Positions 9,501 to 17,718 of a stretch of 27,096 bases of DNA are shown in pieces. The position numbers and the translations under genes are program-made. The stretch is from contig DAISIL010000046.1 of NCBI GenBank assembly GCA_036822015.1, positions 1-27,096 of the forward strand, in the 5' to 3' direction. The notes under the pieces were generated by a model. That model saw only the letters and a program-made list of their open reading frames with translations. It had not been told where the DNA came from and did not search any database. This DNA is from DAISIL01 sp036822015 (lineage in GTDB: Bacteria; Bacteroidota; Bacteroidia; Cytophagales; Bernardetiaceae). How positions within the stretch are numbered: position 1 is the first letter of the stretch; the number at the start of each line of letters is the position of its first letter.

Positions 9501-9707
9501 GTAAGGAAAAGTTTTAAAAGGTGAAATATGTATTTCTTTTACCGTAGTATGTCCTTCTTGAAGGGCATTGAGTTTTGTCGTAATTCGGTCAGCGATCAGA
9601 TGCTGATTATTGTATAAGACAATAGGAGCAATGCTCAGCAAAGCAACTAAACCTAAGCAAAAGAACAAGACTTGTCGGAGCCAATGCTTTTTCAAGCTGG
9701 ATAACAT
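6522..9707 (-). CDS. AsmA-like large membrane-anchored envelope protein
   Basis: A 1061-residue protein with one N-terminal membrane segment (about residues 12-32, VLFFCLGLVALLSIAPIVLY). A very long, repetitive beta-rich region follows, with recurring DxxLHIKRDxxGNINLL- and GxLSIKDSVLHLRHAKARLG-like strands. The C-terminal 180 residues (LSGQVRAKVRVHTDLTPYL, KDGSLVHFPPFELLANY, then RVDIPRMEIASTLGYLFISG) match the AsmA C-terminal region. AsmA-like proteins are large beta-rich envelope proteins linked to outer-membrane biogenesis and phospholipid transport; the specific role here is inference. Codon use is clearly AT-richer than in guaB or the Roco gene. The putative muramidase gene ends 67 nt upstream on the same strand. 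Confidence 0.85.
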   Translation of the reverse strand: MLSSLKKHWLRQVLFFCLGLVALLSIAPIVLYNNQHLIADRITTKLNALQEGHTTVKEIHISPFKTFPYISIDLSDLNFYTDKDQREKIYNFHHVYVGFNAWELLRGNYQVKKIIVQDGNLHIKRDQDGNINLLIAKGLKEENETDSLDERLIAVDLQSIEIKNVTLEKTDAVTEQHVKINIEQLSGSFTQNAQQLTTHVALDLQIIDIGLHDLHFFTEKHIRVFSDLVYADDHLSIQKAQLEIEGGVFSAYGGLTLKDDFELNLDISGQKPDFKLLTSFAPAEVYQKLERYRNEGEVYFRGKIQGGILDTVPKIEIEFGCKNASFINPDANKSIRDLSFSGFFTNGEARSLRTSELYLENLSGKPEDSWIKGGFHIQNFDDPHFSIDLHADLDLVSLRELIDLSLFEEIGGRIKIDMTIDELLEYNDTEGLIGKLKDGTDSRILLENVHFFAPTYYPHPIHEFNATLSLVDGAFKIDKFDLRVEDSDLSIKGLLSNVGDLLHGNDADVTAVLQIKAHKLNLPLLLSFDSTWSNQANEVISDLTLHTRFLTNTQYIRQSGTIPQGEFLIDSLEFRLRHYAHLFRDFHADFVIDNKNLIIKRFFGNIDKSDIDLKGSLNNYPALLGTGKPEIVRMHMDVTAQKLIPKDLFTYKGINYLPEEYKDEQVEGFEVIFQVESTGTHFLQGNLLTDTYIKVEDLHGKFRYHQLKFENIHGELSIKDSVLHLRHAKARLGKSDIAFDATLYNFFDSMKEDKGTLQIRSRYLDMDQLLSYEESTSDTAVRVNHDSIFNIFTIPFPNAKLKATIGELVYHKYHLKNIQADMHTTTNHYLYIDQLDFDAADGHIQMKGYFDGSNPENIYLSSDMRLENTDIDQLFFKFDNFGQDYLLQENIHGRLSGQVRAKVRVHTDLTPYLNQIEAHAELTIKDGSLVHFPPFELLANYMGDKDLKNVRFGKLTNVFDIKNGRVDIPRMEIASTLGYLFISGKQDFARDLQMDYLVEVPFRLVKRAAWNALFKKKNSGQGSSGEELIEQADKNEMLLRIQVFGTPDDFDFKIGKGEKGK

Positions 9708-9774
9708 GAGAGATTATGGTATGAAGTAAAACATATACCCTGAGTAGCAAACTCCTAAACGAAGAAATTACTTT

Positions 9775-11088
9775 CTATTTAGACGTACTTAGCTGTTGCA
9801 AGGCTTTTCCGACTCGGCTCGTAATGCGGCTATCTTTTGCATTGGCTTGCATCATTTCGGTCAAGACCTTGCGCTCGTCGATGGCTTGTATTTGTGCTTC
9901 TGTGCGCAATCCGTCGCGCTGGGCTACTGCCGAAATTGCCGACGTGAAAAGCCTCGACGCACCACCAACTCCTTGATTCACAGCCATATCTACTAATGCT
10001 GTTACGCCTGCTGGTGAGCGAATAAAGCTACCAGTCGCGCCCTGTATGCTGGCACCACCGGCGGCAGAGATGGTCAATCGTCGCTCCAAAGCAGGGTTGG
10101 CGTACTCATAAGCCGCCAAAAGTACCTGCAATTTGGCAATTTCTATATCATAACCCGCTCGAATAAAAGCCGCCGTTAGGATCAGATCACGTCCTAGATG
10201 CTGCTCTGCCTCATCTCCATGGCGTAATTTGCCATTCTCACCGGGGGAAATCGTAACCACACGCTGATTAGAAAACTTGTTATTTTGGAAAGTGTATTCT
10301 ACATCTATACCAAAACGTTGAAAACAGTCATTAAATAAAAAAAGATTGCGGTATTTGATAAGTGCAAGCAGGGTGTGTAGCGAACGATTGCCTCCCGCAA
10401 ACTGCACAAAACCAAAAGAGAAAAAAGCGCGATCCCAACTATTGATCGCATCAAATTTTCCTTCATTTTGTGAAACAAAAGCCAACACTTCTGAAAGTCC
10501 CGGATCAACCCCAATACTTTGGTAATACGATGCCGGAATTGGAAACAGCTGCGTACCCGCATAAGCAATACCTAAGGGGTTATCAGCAAAGCTACTCTTG
10601 ACAAAGTTTTTGACGACGACCTTTTGGGTTTGGTTGCGATAATCTTTGAATTGTATCGTATGCTCGGCCCGATCACGGAGCATCAAAAAAGTTACGTCGT
10701 TGGGATGAACAGCATTAGGGGTCATTTTTGCGCCTCCCAACATGGGTTTTCCCGAGCCTTTTCCCACAGCACTAGCCCACCAGGCAGTATCTACTTGTTG
10801 CTGAAACTTTCCGATACCCGCCGTAATTTCCGCAGCCGAGTTACCAGAAACCAGACCCAACGCTTTGAGGCGTGCATATATTTTAGATACATCATCGGCT
10901 TTGTTGGCACCTCCTTGCCCCACGGATGCACTGATGCCACCGGCGAGTTCGGTTTTGCCATCTTTGCTGCTTACATGTAGCGTAGCTCGCTGATGTGCAG
11001 TAATTTGCTGTAATTGTTGGGCAGTGGGTGAAGCAACCTGCGAAGTGGTTTTTCCTTCTTTGGTGGTGATGTTTACGCTACGGCTCAT
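9775..11088 (-). CDS. Putative peptidoglycan-binding, lysozyme-like protein without signal peptide
   Basis: A 437-residue protein when started at ATG 11086-11088. Residues about 54-100 (SVGQGGANKADDVSKIYARL...EITAGIGKFQQQV) resemble a peptidoglycan-binding fold. Residues about 196-260 form a lysozyme-like core: FVSQNEGKFDAINSWDRAFF, followed by SFGFVQFAGG; Glu209 is the likely catalytic acid. The C-terminal part is helical and Ala/Gln-rich. A longer frame to 11211 adds a hydrophobic stretch translated from AT-rich spacer; the promoter motif at 11118-11125 lies inside it, so the shorter form is preferred. That form has no signal peptide. A lytic enzyme without a leader suggests export by a contractile or type VI-like system, or lysis, but no such genes are in the window. 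The exact family is not certain. Confidence 0.65.
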   Translation of the reverse strand: MSRSVNITTKEGKTTSQVASPTAQQLQQITAHQRATLHVSSKDGKTELAGGISASVGQGGANKADDVSKIYARLKALGLVSGNSAAEITAGIGKFQQQVDTAWWASAVGKGSGKPMLGGAKMTPNAVHPNDVTFLMLRDRAEHTIQFKDYRNQTQKVVVKNFVKSSFADNPLGIAYAGTQLFPIPASYYQSIGVDPGLSEVLAFVSQNEGKFDAINSWDRAFFSFGFVQFAGGNRSLHTLLALIKYRNLFLFNDCFQRFGIDVEYTFQNNKFSNQRVVTISPGENGKLRHGDEAEQHLGRDLILTAAFIRAGYDIEIAKLQVLLAAYEYANPALERRLTISAAGGASIQGATGSFIRSPAGVTALVDMAVNQGVGGASRLFTSAISAVAQRDGLRTEAQIQAIDERKVLTEMMQANAKDSRITSRVGKALQQLSTSK

Positions 11089-11117
11089 GGATTGGTCGCT
11101 GGTTAGTGAATAGCAAT

Positions 11118-11125
11118 CAAAGATA
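11118..11125 (-). promoter_or_regulatory. -7 element upstream of the putative muramidase
   Basis: TATCTTTG on the minus strand matches TAnnTTTG and lies 29 nt before ATG 11088. The -33 region is only TTTCAT-like, so the promoter is weak or depends on an activator. Its place supports the 11088 start. Confidence 0.4.
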
Positions 11126-11299
11126 AAAAATAAAGCGATAATAGATGAAAAAATCACTTTAACATGACAATATGGCTGAATTATGATGAAAAAACAATCG
11201 AAAAGCGACAAAACGTCATCTGTTTTTCTCTAATTTCTAATTGGCACTCCGGTTGATATTTTGTAAGCGAACCTTTAAATCACCAAAAACAACAACGCT

Positions 11300-11722
11300 A
11301 TGACACTTACAAGATTTAATCGCACCCAAGATGACTTTTTTCCGAGCCTCTCTCGTATTTTTGAGGAGTTTATGCCCAACGCATCTACTACCGCTGTCCC
11401 GGCAGTCAATGTAAAAGAAACGGATACAGATTTTGAAGTAGAGCTGGCTGCTCCTGGCTTGAAAAAAGAAAACTTTCAAATTTCGTTAGATGAGAATGTC
11501 CTGACGATCTCCTCCGAACGGCAGCAGATACAGCAAGACGAAAAAGCGCATTACTCTCGTCGTGAGTTCAGTTATCAGTCTTTTGCGCGTTCATTTACTC
11601 TTCCCGAAATTGTGGATCAGGAGAACATCCAGGCGCGTTATGAAGATGGTGTGCTGTATTTGCGCTTGCCAAAACTGAACCAGGAAGAAGTCAAAAAGCG
11701 TCGTACCATCACGGTTGGCTAA
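11300..11722 (+). CDS. hsp20: Small heat shock protein, Hsp20/alpha-crystallin family
   Basis: A 140-residue ATP-independent holdase chaperone that binds unfolding cytoplasmic proteins. The N-terminal arm (DDFFPSLSRIFEEFMPN) precedes an alpha-crystallin domain at about 36-126, with VNVKETDTDFEVELAAPGLK and the signature ARYEDGVL (112-119). The C-terminal tail has the I-x-V motif (ITV, 137-139) that docks neighbouring subunits. ATG 11300 is preceded by an A-rich leader without a Shine-Dalgarno sequence. The gene is monocistronic: divergent from the putative muramidase and closed by an intrinsic terminator. Confidence 0.95.
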   Translation: MTLTRFNRTQDDFFPSLSRIFEEFMPNASTTAVPAVNVKETDTDFEVELAAPGLKKENFQISLDENVLTISSERQQIQQDEKAHYSRREFSYQSFARSFTLPEIVDQENIQARYEDGVLYLRLPKLNQEEVKKRRTITVG

Positions 11723-11746
11723 TCACAACTAGCTGGCTTCTTTGCA

Positions 11747-11788
11747 GGGGTTGTAAAAGTGAAATTTTGCAACCCTTTTTTATTTTTT
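11747..11788 (+). terminator. Intrinsic terminator after hsp20
   Basis: GGGTTGTAAAA (11748-11758) pairs with TTTTGCAACCC (11765-11775), including one G-U pair, around the loop GTGAAA. A long T-rich tract follows (11776-11788). It stops hsp20 transcripts before the convergent efflux operon. Confidence 0.85.
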
Positions 11789-11794
11789 TGTTTT

Positions 11795-12976
11795 TTAATG
11801 GCTATGCTCTATTTCGCTTTTTTCTTCGCTCATATGGTACAGATAGAAGGCAGCATCTAAGACAATTTCATCTAATTTTTGAATATCTTCTAGCCAAAAC
11901 CAATCTTTGTCTTTATGTCGGGGATGAATTATTGCTTTTTCAAAGTAAATACCCTCCTTTGTTCTTTTCCTGATGCAATAGATGACCTTTCCTTCGTCCG
12001 TTTCCACGACGGCAGATACAGGAACAGCATAGGCCATGACCTCCTCAGACTGGATAAGCACTTGGGTAAGCATTCCTGACTTTAAATTGTATTTTTTGAA
12101 TGTATTTTCACTTATTTCTGCATGAACACTAACCGTCTTTGTTTCTGTATCAACTATATCTGCTATTGAATATATTTTTGCCTCCGGGAGTATCCCTTCT
12201 TTGGCCAGAGCTTGATGACTCGGCATAAACTGAACACTTTGCCCCACGGCAATACGTGCCATGTCTTTTTCGTAAACCAGGATTTCAAGGTGTAGATGTT
12301 CTTGATTAAGGATTTCCAACAAAATCTTTTCCTTGCCCACATACTCACCAATACTGGCATTGATGCGATAAACGGATCCGCTGATAGGTGCAAGAATGGG
12401 CATCGTAGATTGAATGTTTTCCGCACTAAGTTCTTGAGTTTGAATGTGAAGTAGCTCTAATTGTGCTTTGAATGTTTCAAATACTGCCAAAGATTTCCGA
12501 AGATCACTTAACGCATGTTGATATTTTTTTTCCGAGGTAGCTTCACCTCCTTTGAGCTGTTGTTCTCGTTCCCATTGAGATTTTTTGATTTGAAAATCCT
12601 CTTTGGCTACCAGGTAGTTCATCTGTAAATCAATCAGATAAGGATCGCTAATTTCAGCTAATATTTCTCCTTTCTTGACAAAATCTCCTTCGTGAACATG
12701 AATTTTTTTTATTTTTCCATTTACTTGTGGGCCAATTAGAGCATGATTTTGTGGGGGTAAATGTAAGGTTCCTGTTGCTTCTACATATTGCCTAAACAGA
12801 CGTTTTTCAATTTTACCGGTCTTTATTTTTGTTTGTTCTACTTGATCGAACGATAGATACAAGTTTTCATAGACAGGATCGAAGGTGCTAGCCTCGGGGT
12901 GCTGATGATCTGCCTCAGAGCTACAAGAGAAATGCCACAGTAGGCAGGCGTAAAGAAATAGACGAAAAGTATTCAT
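11795..12976 (-). CDS. RND efflux periplasmic adaptor, lipoprotein, CzcB/CusB-like
   Basis: A 393-residue membrane-fusion protein that bridges the RND pump and the outer-membrane channel. The N-terminus carries a lipoprotein-like signal ending at Cys18 (FSCSS). The order is: N-terminal beta segment (YVEATGTLHLPPQNHALIGP), lipoyl half (QVNGKIKKIHVHEGDFVKKG), alpha-helical hairpin (about 120-190), second lipoyl half (PILAPISGSVYRINASIGEY), then beta-barrel and membrane-proximal domains (LKSGMLTQVLI, AVPVSAVVETDEGKVIYCI). The tail is His/Glu-rich (EIEHSH) and may contact metal. Its start overlaps the stop of the channel gene by 4 nt, so it is the last gene of the operon. Confidence 0.92.
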   Translation of the reverse strand: MNTFRLFLYACLLWHFSCSSEADHQHPEASTFDPVYENLYLSFDQVEQTKIKTGKIEKRLFRQYVEATGTLHLPPQNHALIGPQVNGKIKKIHVHEGDFVKKGEILAEISDPYLIDLQMNYLVAKEDFQIKKSQWEREQQLKGGEATSEKKYQHALSDLRKSLAVFETFKAQLELLHIQTQELSAENIQSTMPILAPISGSVYRINASIGEYVGKEKILLEILNQEHLHLEILVYEKDMARIAVGQSVQFMPSHQALAKEGILPEAKIYSIADIVDTETKTVSVHAEISENTFKKYNLKSGMLTQVLIQSEEVMAYAVPVSAVVETDEGKVIYCIRKRTKEGIYFEKAIIHPRHKDKDWFWLEDIQKLDEIVLDAAFYLYHMSEEKSEIEHSH

Positions 12977-14178
12977 GGTTCGATAAGAAATAAAATTTCA
13001 GTCAGTTGTTGATAAAATTGTTTAAAAAATGCCAGATAGCGATACTCCATCGCAATAATCTGACGGTTCGCCTGAGCTACGCTTAGATAGTCTGCCTGGC
13101 CGGATTGGTACTGTTGCTGTGCCAGATGGCGTATCTTTTCTAGGGTTGGGCGTTGTTCTTCGGTGTAGCTACGGAGATAATTTTGAAGTAACTCTTGTTT
13201 TTGCAGAAGAGTATAATAGCTAGATTGCAAACTATCAATACTCATTTGTTTTTTATTCATCATCACATCATTAGTGATTTTAGCTGATACAATATCTGCT
13301 TTATACCCTGCCGAGAAGAGCGGTAAAGCGATGCCCACCTGCCAAATGCCATACGAAAAACTTTGATCGCCCTCAAAACTCATATTGGCGTACCTTATGC
13401 GAAATTCGGGTAATCGAAGTTGCCGCGCGACCCCGATTTGGGCATTACTTACATCAAGGCTTGCTTGAAGATATTTCTGTTCAGGATGATTATCTAAAAT
13501 GAAACTTTGTATAGGCAGACTATCTAATTTACCCATACGCGGGTAAAAATCATCATTTCCGTTGGTGGCCAATATCCTTAGGGTATGAATAATATCTTCC
13601 TGGATAAGTTCAAGCGAGGTACGTTCTTGAAAGATTTGCTGCCGTTCTAGGGCAAGCAGTTGAGCAGATAGGGCATCTGTTTCGCCGACATCTTTACGCA
13701 AAATAGTGATTTTTTCTATGCTTTGTAGTAAACTATCTTGTTTAGCCAAAAGGGTAATTTTTTGTAGGTTGTTATACCACTCGTAATAAGCTAGCCGAAT
13801 TTGCCGCTTTACCTGAGCCATGTGCAGATTGCGGGAATAGGTCTGTGCCTGGGTTCGGGATTGATACCACTGTTTTCGGGCTGCCCAAAGTGCCGGGAAT
13901 GAAAAACGCTGACTGATTTCGTATATCCGGTCATTGGGATAGGGGCTATTGATGCGTCCATATTGTATGTTGATTTCTGTTTTTGGCAAATCAAAAGCAT
14001 ATTTTTCTTGTTTTTTTGCAATTTCGACTAACAAGTTATCATTTTTTATCCAACGGCTATTTTTTAAGGCTTCATCAATCCAGCCAGCTAAGTCCAGTTG
14101 CGTTTGGGGTTGTGCCTGCCCAACGTGTACATGTAGGAAGAGCAGACAGATGAGTTGGATACACAGATAGGGCTTCAT
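12973..14178 (-). CDS. TolC-family outer-membrane channel of the metal efflux system, CzcC-like
   Basis: A 401-residue outer-membrane efflux protein with a signal peptide (cleavage expected near GQAQ, residue 22). Long amphipathic helices are typical of the two-fold TolC repeat: one set around residues 95-200, the second ending at about 390 (GQADYLSVAQANRQIIAMEY). SFSYGIWQVGIALPLFSAGY is the conserved strand before the second helical hairpin. The start overlaps the pump stop by one base (TGATG), which implies translational coupling. It provides the exit duct for the pump and adaptor encoded on either side. Confidence 0.93.
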   Translation of the reverse strand: MKPYLCIQLICLLFLHVHVGQAQPQTQLDLAGWIDEALKNSRWIKNDNLLVEIAKKQEKYAFDLPKTEINIQYGRINSPYPNDRIYEISQRFSFPALWAARKQWYQSRTQAQTYSRNLHMAQVKRQIRLAYYEWYNNLQKITLLAKQDSLLQSIEKITILRKDVGETDALSAQLLALERQQIFQERTSLELIQEDIIHTLRILATNGNDDFYPRMGKLDSLPIQSFILDNHPEQKYLQASLDVSNAQIGVARQLRLPEFRIRYANMSFEGDQSFSYGIWQVGIALPLFSAGYKADIVSAKITNDVMMNKKQMSIDSLQSSYYTLLQKQELLQNYLRSYTEEQRPTLEKIRHLAQQQYQSGQADYLSVAQANRQIIAMEYRYLAFFKQFYQQLTEILFLIEP

Positions 14179-17100
14179 CAGCGATTGAATTTGCGATAAA
14201 TGATAGGTAAAATAAAGAGTGTTAAGACAGTAGCTGTGAGTAGCCCACCGATGACCACTGTAGCTAAGGGTTTTTGTACCTCCGCGCCGGCTTCGGTAGA
14301 GAGGGCCATGGGTAGAAAACCGAGGGTAGCTGTGGCTGCTGTCATCAGAACAGGGCGTAGGCGGTCAGTACAGCCCTCCATAATTCGTGAGTTGATGTCA
14401 GGTATCATTTTTTGTAAGTCATTAAAACGACCAATCAGTACGATACCATTCAAGACAGCGACACCAAAAAGTGCAATAAAACCAATGCCAGCCGATATGC
14501 TAAATGGCATATCGCGTAGCCACAAAGACCATATACCGCCGATGGAGGAGAACGGGACAGCCGTAAAAATTAAGAGTGCCTGCCAAGCTGAATCGAAAGT
14601 GAGGTATAAGAGCAATAAAATCAGACATAAAGCCACTGGTACGGCTACGGACAGACGTTTTTTTGCGGTTTTGAGATGCGCAAACTGTCCTCCGTATTGA
14701 AGATCATAGCCTGCGGGTAGTTGGAGTTGTTGGTCTAGGGTTTGCGAAATTTCGTTTACTAGCCCTTCAATGTCTCTGTTTCGGACATTGATGCCAATAT
14801 TGATACGTCTTCGGGTATTTTCACGAGAAATCTGGGAGGCATTTTCTTCAATTTCGATTACTGCCAATTCAGATAGCGGAACTTGAAAATCTGTTTGGGG
14901 TATTTTGATGAACAGATTACGGATGTCTTCGATGTCTTCTCTGTCTCTCTCGTTTAGGCGCAAAACCAAATCAAAAGAGCGTTCGCCTTCATAGACCTTC
15001 CCCAGGGTGGCACCGGCAAAGGCAGTTTCTAAAACCTGGTTGAGTTCTTCGACCGACATACCGTATTCGAGCAGACGATCTCGGCGTGGGCGCACGATAA
15101 TTTGGGGCAGGCCGCTGACTTGTTCTACTCTTAAATCACCAATACCTTTTATGTTTTGAATAATTTTTTCTACTTCTTTTGCTTTTGATAGTAAAATATT
15201 CAAATCTTCACCATAAATCTTGATCGCAACATCTGACTTTGCACCCGTGATAAGTTCGTTGAAGCGTAGTTCGATGGGTTGAGAAAATTCAAAAGCTGCG
15301 TATGGAATGAGGGCTAATTTGGCTTTCATTTGTTCTACCAACGCCTCACGATTGGGTGCAGATACCCAATGCGCTTTGGGATGCAACAAGATCATCACAT
15401 CGGCATCCTCAATAGACATCGGATCTGTCGGTATTTCAGCGGTTCCGATCTTGGCAACTACGTGTTTCACTTCTGGAAAATGATCGAGTAAGAGACGGGC
15501 TGCTTGATCGGAGGTACGTACAGACTCGTCCAGAGCGGCCCCCGAGGGGAGTACAACTTGCATCGCCAGATCACCTTCTTCGAGGGTCGGAATAAATTCT
15601 CCCCCCATGCGAAGAAAGACAGCCAGAGAACCAATGAAAAGTAACAGTACACCAAAAAAGAGTACATAATCGAAGCGTAGTGCTTGACGAAGCAGAAAGG
15701 CATATCTTTTTTGTAAAAATTGAATGATTTTATCCGCTAACGTAACTTTAGCTTGTATGTGTTTTTGGAGGAGTAGCGTCGAGACCGTTGGTACGTAGGT
15801 GAGCGAAAGGATAAAGGCACCCAAAATGGCGAAGATAACCGTCTGTGCCATGGGCTGAAACATCTTGCCTTCCACGCCAACCAAACTCAGGATGGGTAAG
15901 TAAACGATCAGAATGATGATTTCTCCAAAAGCTGCCGTTGTTCGGATCTCTCCCGAAGCCGTGGATACCGCTTGATCCATCTCGGATTGATTCAATTTTT
16001 TTCCTAAATAATTTTTATGCAAAAAATGAATGGTATGTTCCACAATAATAACCGATCCATCAACGATTAGCCCAAAATCAATCGCCCCTAGGCTCATCAA
16101 GTTGGCCGAGACACCAAAGATGTGCATCATCGTCAGGGCAAAGAGCAGCGAAAGCGGAATAACGGAAGCCACCACCAGCCCTGCCCTTAGGTTGCCGAGC
16201 AGCAAGACCAGCACAAAAACTACGATCAGTCCGCCTTCTATCAGGTTTTTACTCACCGTCTTGATGGCACGCCCGATCAGATCGGTACGCACCAGGTAGG
16301 GATAAATTTCGATGCCTTCTGGGAGGTGTTTTTGGATACGTGCTACGCGCTCCTCGATACGCGCCACGACTTGAAAAGCATTAGCTCCTTTGAGCATCAG
16401 CACAATACCACCCACGGCTTCGCCTTTCCCGTCCTGGGTCATGGCGCCGAGGCGTGGGGCTTTTCCAAACTTGACTTCGGCGATGTCTCCGATAAGGATA
16501 GGCTTTTGTTCGATTTTTTTGACGAGCGTTTGGCGTATTTCATCTAGGCTTTGGTAGCGGGCTTCGGCACGGATATAATACCGACGGCGATTTTTTTCGA
16601 TGTATCCACCACCTGCGTTTTGGTTGTCGCGGGAGAGTGCCAGGTATAAATCTTGGATTGTGAGATCAAACCTGCGAAGCTTCTCGGGAGATACACTGAC
16701 TTCGTATTGTTTCAAAAAACCACCAAAACTACTGACCTCTACGATACCCTCAATCCCTGTAAGCTGTCGCTTGATGATCCAATCTTGTATTTCTCTCAAT
16801 TCTGTTAAGGAATATTTTTTTGGTGAATTTTCCTTAACTCGTAGGGTATATTGATACACCTCGCCCAGTCCTGTGGTGATGGGCATGAGTTGCGGACGTG
16901 GGATATAATCGGGTATATCTGCCTGGGCAATGGAGAGCTGTTCGGTAACAAATTGTCGGGCTTGTAGCGTCGGGATATGATCTTTGAAGATCACCGTAAC
17001 GATGGAAAGCCCAAATTTGGAGACAGATCGAATATCCTCTACATCAGGGATATAAGCCATATTGAGTTCGATGGGTAGCGTAACAAAACGCTCTATTTCC

Positions 17101-17276
17101 TGGGGTGTAAGCGAAGGGGCTACCGTAACGACTTGTACCTGGTTGTTGGTGATGTCGGGGACGGCATCAAGGGGTAAGTTAGCGGCCGAATAGAGGCCAA
17201 TACCCACCCAAAGCAAGATAAATACACCGATCAGCAACTTATTGCGTATCGAAAACTGAATGATCGTATGGAGCAC
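14178..17276 (-). CDS. czcA: Heavy-metal efflux RND pump, CzcA type
   Basis: A 1032-residue inner-membrane proton-driven antiporter. The N-terminus (IIQFSIRNKLLIGVF) is the typical first membrane helix, and the start is GTG at 17274-17276. The fourth helix carries DFGLIVDGSVIIVEH (Asp400, Asp406, Glu413), the signature of divalent-cation pumps (Zn, Co, Cd, Ni). Copper/silver pumps read AIGAMVDAA at this site. Near residue 672, LITGAKSDVAIKIYGEDL is also CzcA-like rather than the methionine-bearing CusA version. Two large periplasmic loops and a second six-helix block ending LFILPIIYRKF complete the fold. Known biochemistry of the class supports export of divalent metals; the exact metal is inferred. 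Confidence 0.95.
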   Translation of the reverse strand: MLHTIIQFSIRNKLLIGVFILLWVGIGLYSAANLPLDAVPDITNNQVQVVTVAPSLTPQEIERFVTLPIELNMAYIPDVEDIRSVSKFGLSIVTVIFKDHIPTLQARQFVTEQLSIAQADIPDYIPRPQLMPITTGLGEVYQYTLRVKENSPKKYSLTELREIQDWIIKRQLTGIEGIVEVSSFGGFLKQYEVSVSPEKLRRFDLTIQDLYLALSRDNQNAGGGYIEKNRRRYYIRAEARYQSLDEIRQTLVKKIEQKPILIGDIAEVKFGKAPRLGAMTQDGKGEAVGGIVLMLKGANAFQVVARIEERVARIQKHLPEGIEIYPYLVRTDLIGRAIKTVSKNLIEGGLIVVFVLVLLLGNLRAGLVVASVIPLSLLFALTMMHIFGVSANLMSLGAIDFGLIVDGSVIIVEHTIHFLHKNYLGKKLNQSEMDQAVSTASGEIRTTAAFGEIIILIVYLPILSLVGVEGKMFQPMAQTVIFAILGAFILSLTYVPTVSTLLLQKHIQAKVTLADKIIQFLQKRYAFLLRQALRFDYVLFFGVLLLFIGSLAVFLRMGGEFIPTLEEGDLAMQVVLPSGAALDESVRTSDQAARLLLDHFPEVKHVVAKIGTAEIPTDPMSIEDADVMILLHPKAHWVSAPNREALVEQMKAKLALIPYAAFEFSQPIELRFNELITGAKSDVAIKIYGEDLNILLSKAKEVEKIIQNIKGIGDLRVEQVSGLPQIIVRPRRDRLLEYGMSVEELNQVLETAFAGATLGKVYEGERSFDLVLRLNERDREDIEDIRNLFIKIPQTDFQVPLSELAVIEIEENASQISRENTRRRINIGINVRNRDIEGLVNEISQTLDQQLQLPAGYDLQYGGQFAHLKTAKKRLSVAVPVALCLILLLLYLTFDSAWQALLIFTAVPFSSIGGIWSLWLRDMPFSISAGIGFIALFGVAVLNGIVLIGRFNDLQKMIPDINSRIMEGCTDRLRPVLMTAATATLGFLPMALSTEAGAEVQKPLATVVIGGLLTATVLTLFILPIIYRKFNR

Positions 17277-17356
17277 GGCTTGATTTTACCTAACAAAAAA
17301 CACAAAAAAACATACAGCTATCCGATAGCATTCAGAAAGCCTGTAAATGTTGTTCG

Positions 17357-17713
17357 TTAGGCAAGCGGTGGGGCGTGCCAGGGGACGCGCCGGAGGTGAT
17401 CGCTACTCGTGTATGTATGTACAGACAAAGCATACGGAGCTATGGCTAGATCAAGGGCAGGAACACACAAAAAATAAAAGGCAACAGGCAAAACGGGAAG
17501 CTGCTCTACGGCTGCCTGTGTTCCTTGAAAGCTAACAGGGGAGGAGGGTCGAAAATAAGCCAAATGGCCCGACCCAAGATCAAGCTCGAGTACGTTGCTG
17601 GGCAGCGGTGTCGCGGGCTTTTCGTGATCGTGTGCCGTAAGGTCATGTGCCAGCAGAAACCACAAAGCAGCAACCTGCATGACAAGGGCGAGATGAAAAA
17701 ATACACGGCTCAT
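17357..17713 (-). CDS. Small exported protein heading the metal efflux operon
   Basis: A 118-residue protein from ATG 17711-17713. The N-terminus MSRVFFHLALVMQVAALWFL reads as a signal peptide or membrane anchor, followed at once by HDLTAHDHE, a possible metal-binding His/Asp cluster. A second hydrophobic stretch lies near residues 75-95 (PVAFYFLCVPALDLAIAPYAL) and the protein ends WHAPPLA. Bacteroidota metal-RND operons often start with a small exported protein ending in a PP motif; this one lacks their cysteines. It is not a recognised family. A good promoter lies immediately upstream, and the pump follows after 80 nt. An in-frame GTG at 17719 is less likely because it overlaps the promoter. 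Confidence 0.55.
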   Translation of the reverse strand: MSRVFFHLALVMQVAALWFLLAHDLTAHDHEKPATPLPSNVLELDLGSGHLAYFRPSSPVSFQGTQAAVEQLPVLPVAFYFLCVPALDLAIAPYALSVHTYTSSDHLRRVPWHAPPLA

Positions 17714-17718
17714 GCCCA

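Noticed and set aside
11089..11211. Upstream extension of the putative muramidase with a hydrophobic leader
   Set aside because: It is translated from AT-rich spacer that contains the likely promoter, and the stretch lacks a good signal-peptide charge pattern. Kept as an alternative only.
11255..11263. GATATTTTG as an hsp20 promoter element
   Set aside because: It is one base short of TAnnTTTG and the nearest TTG is too close upstream.
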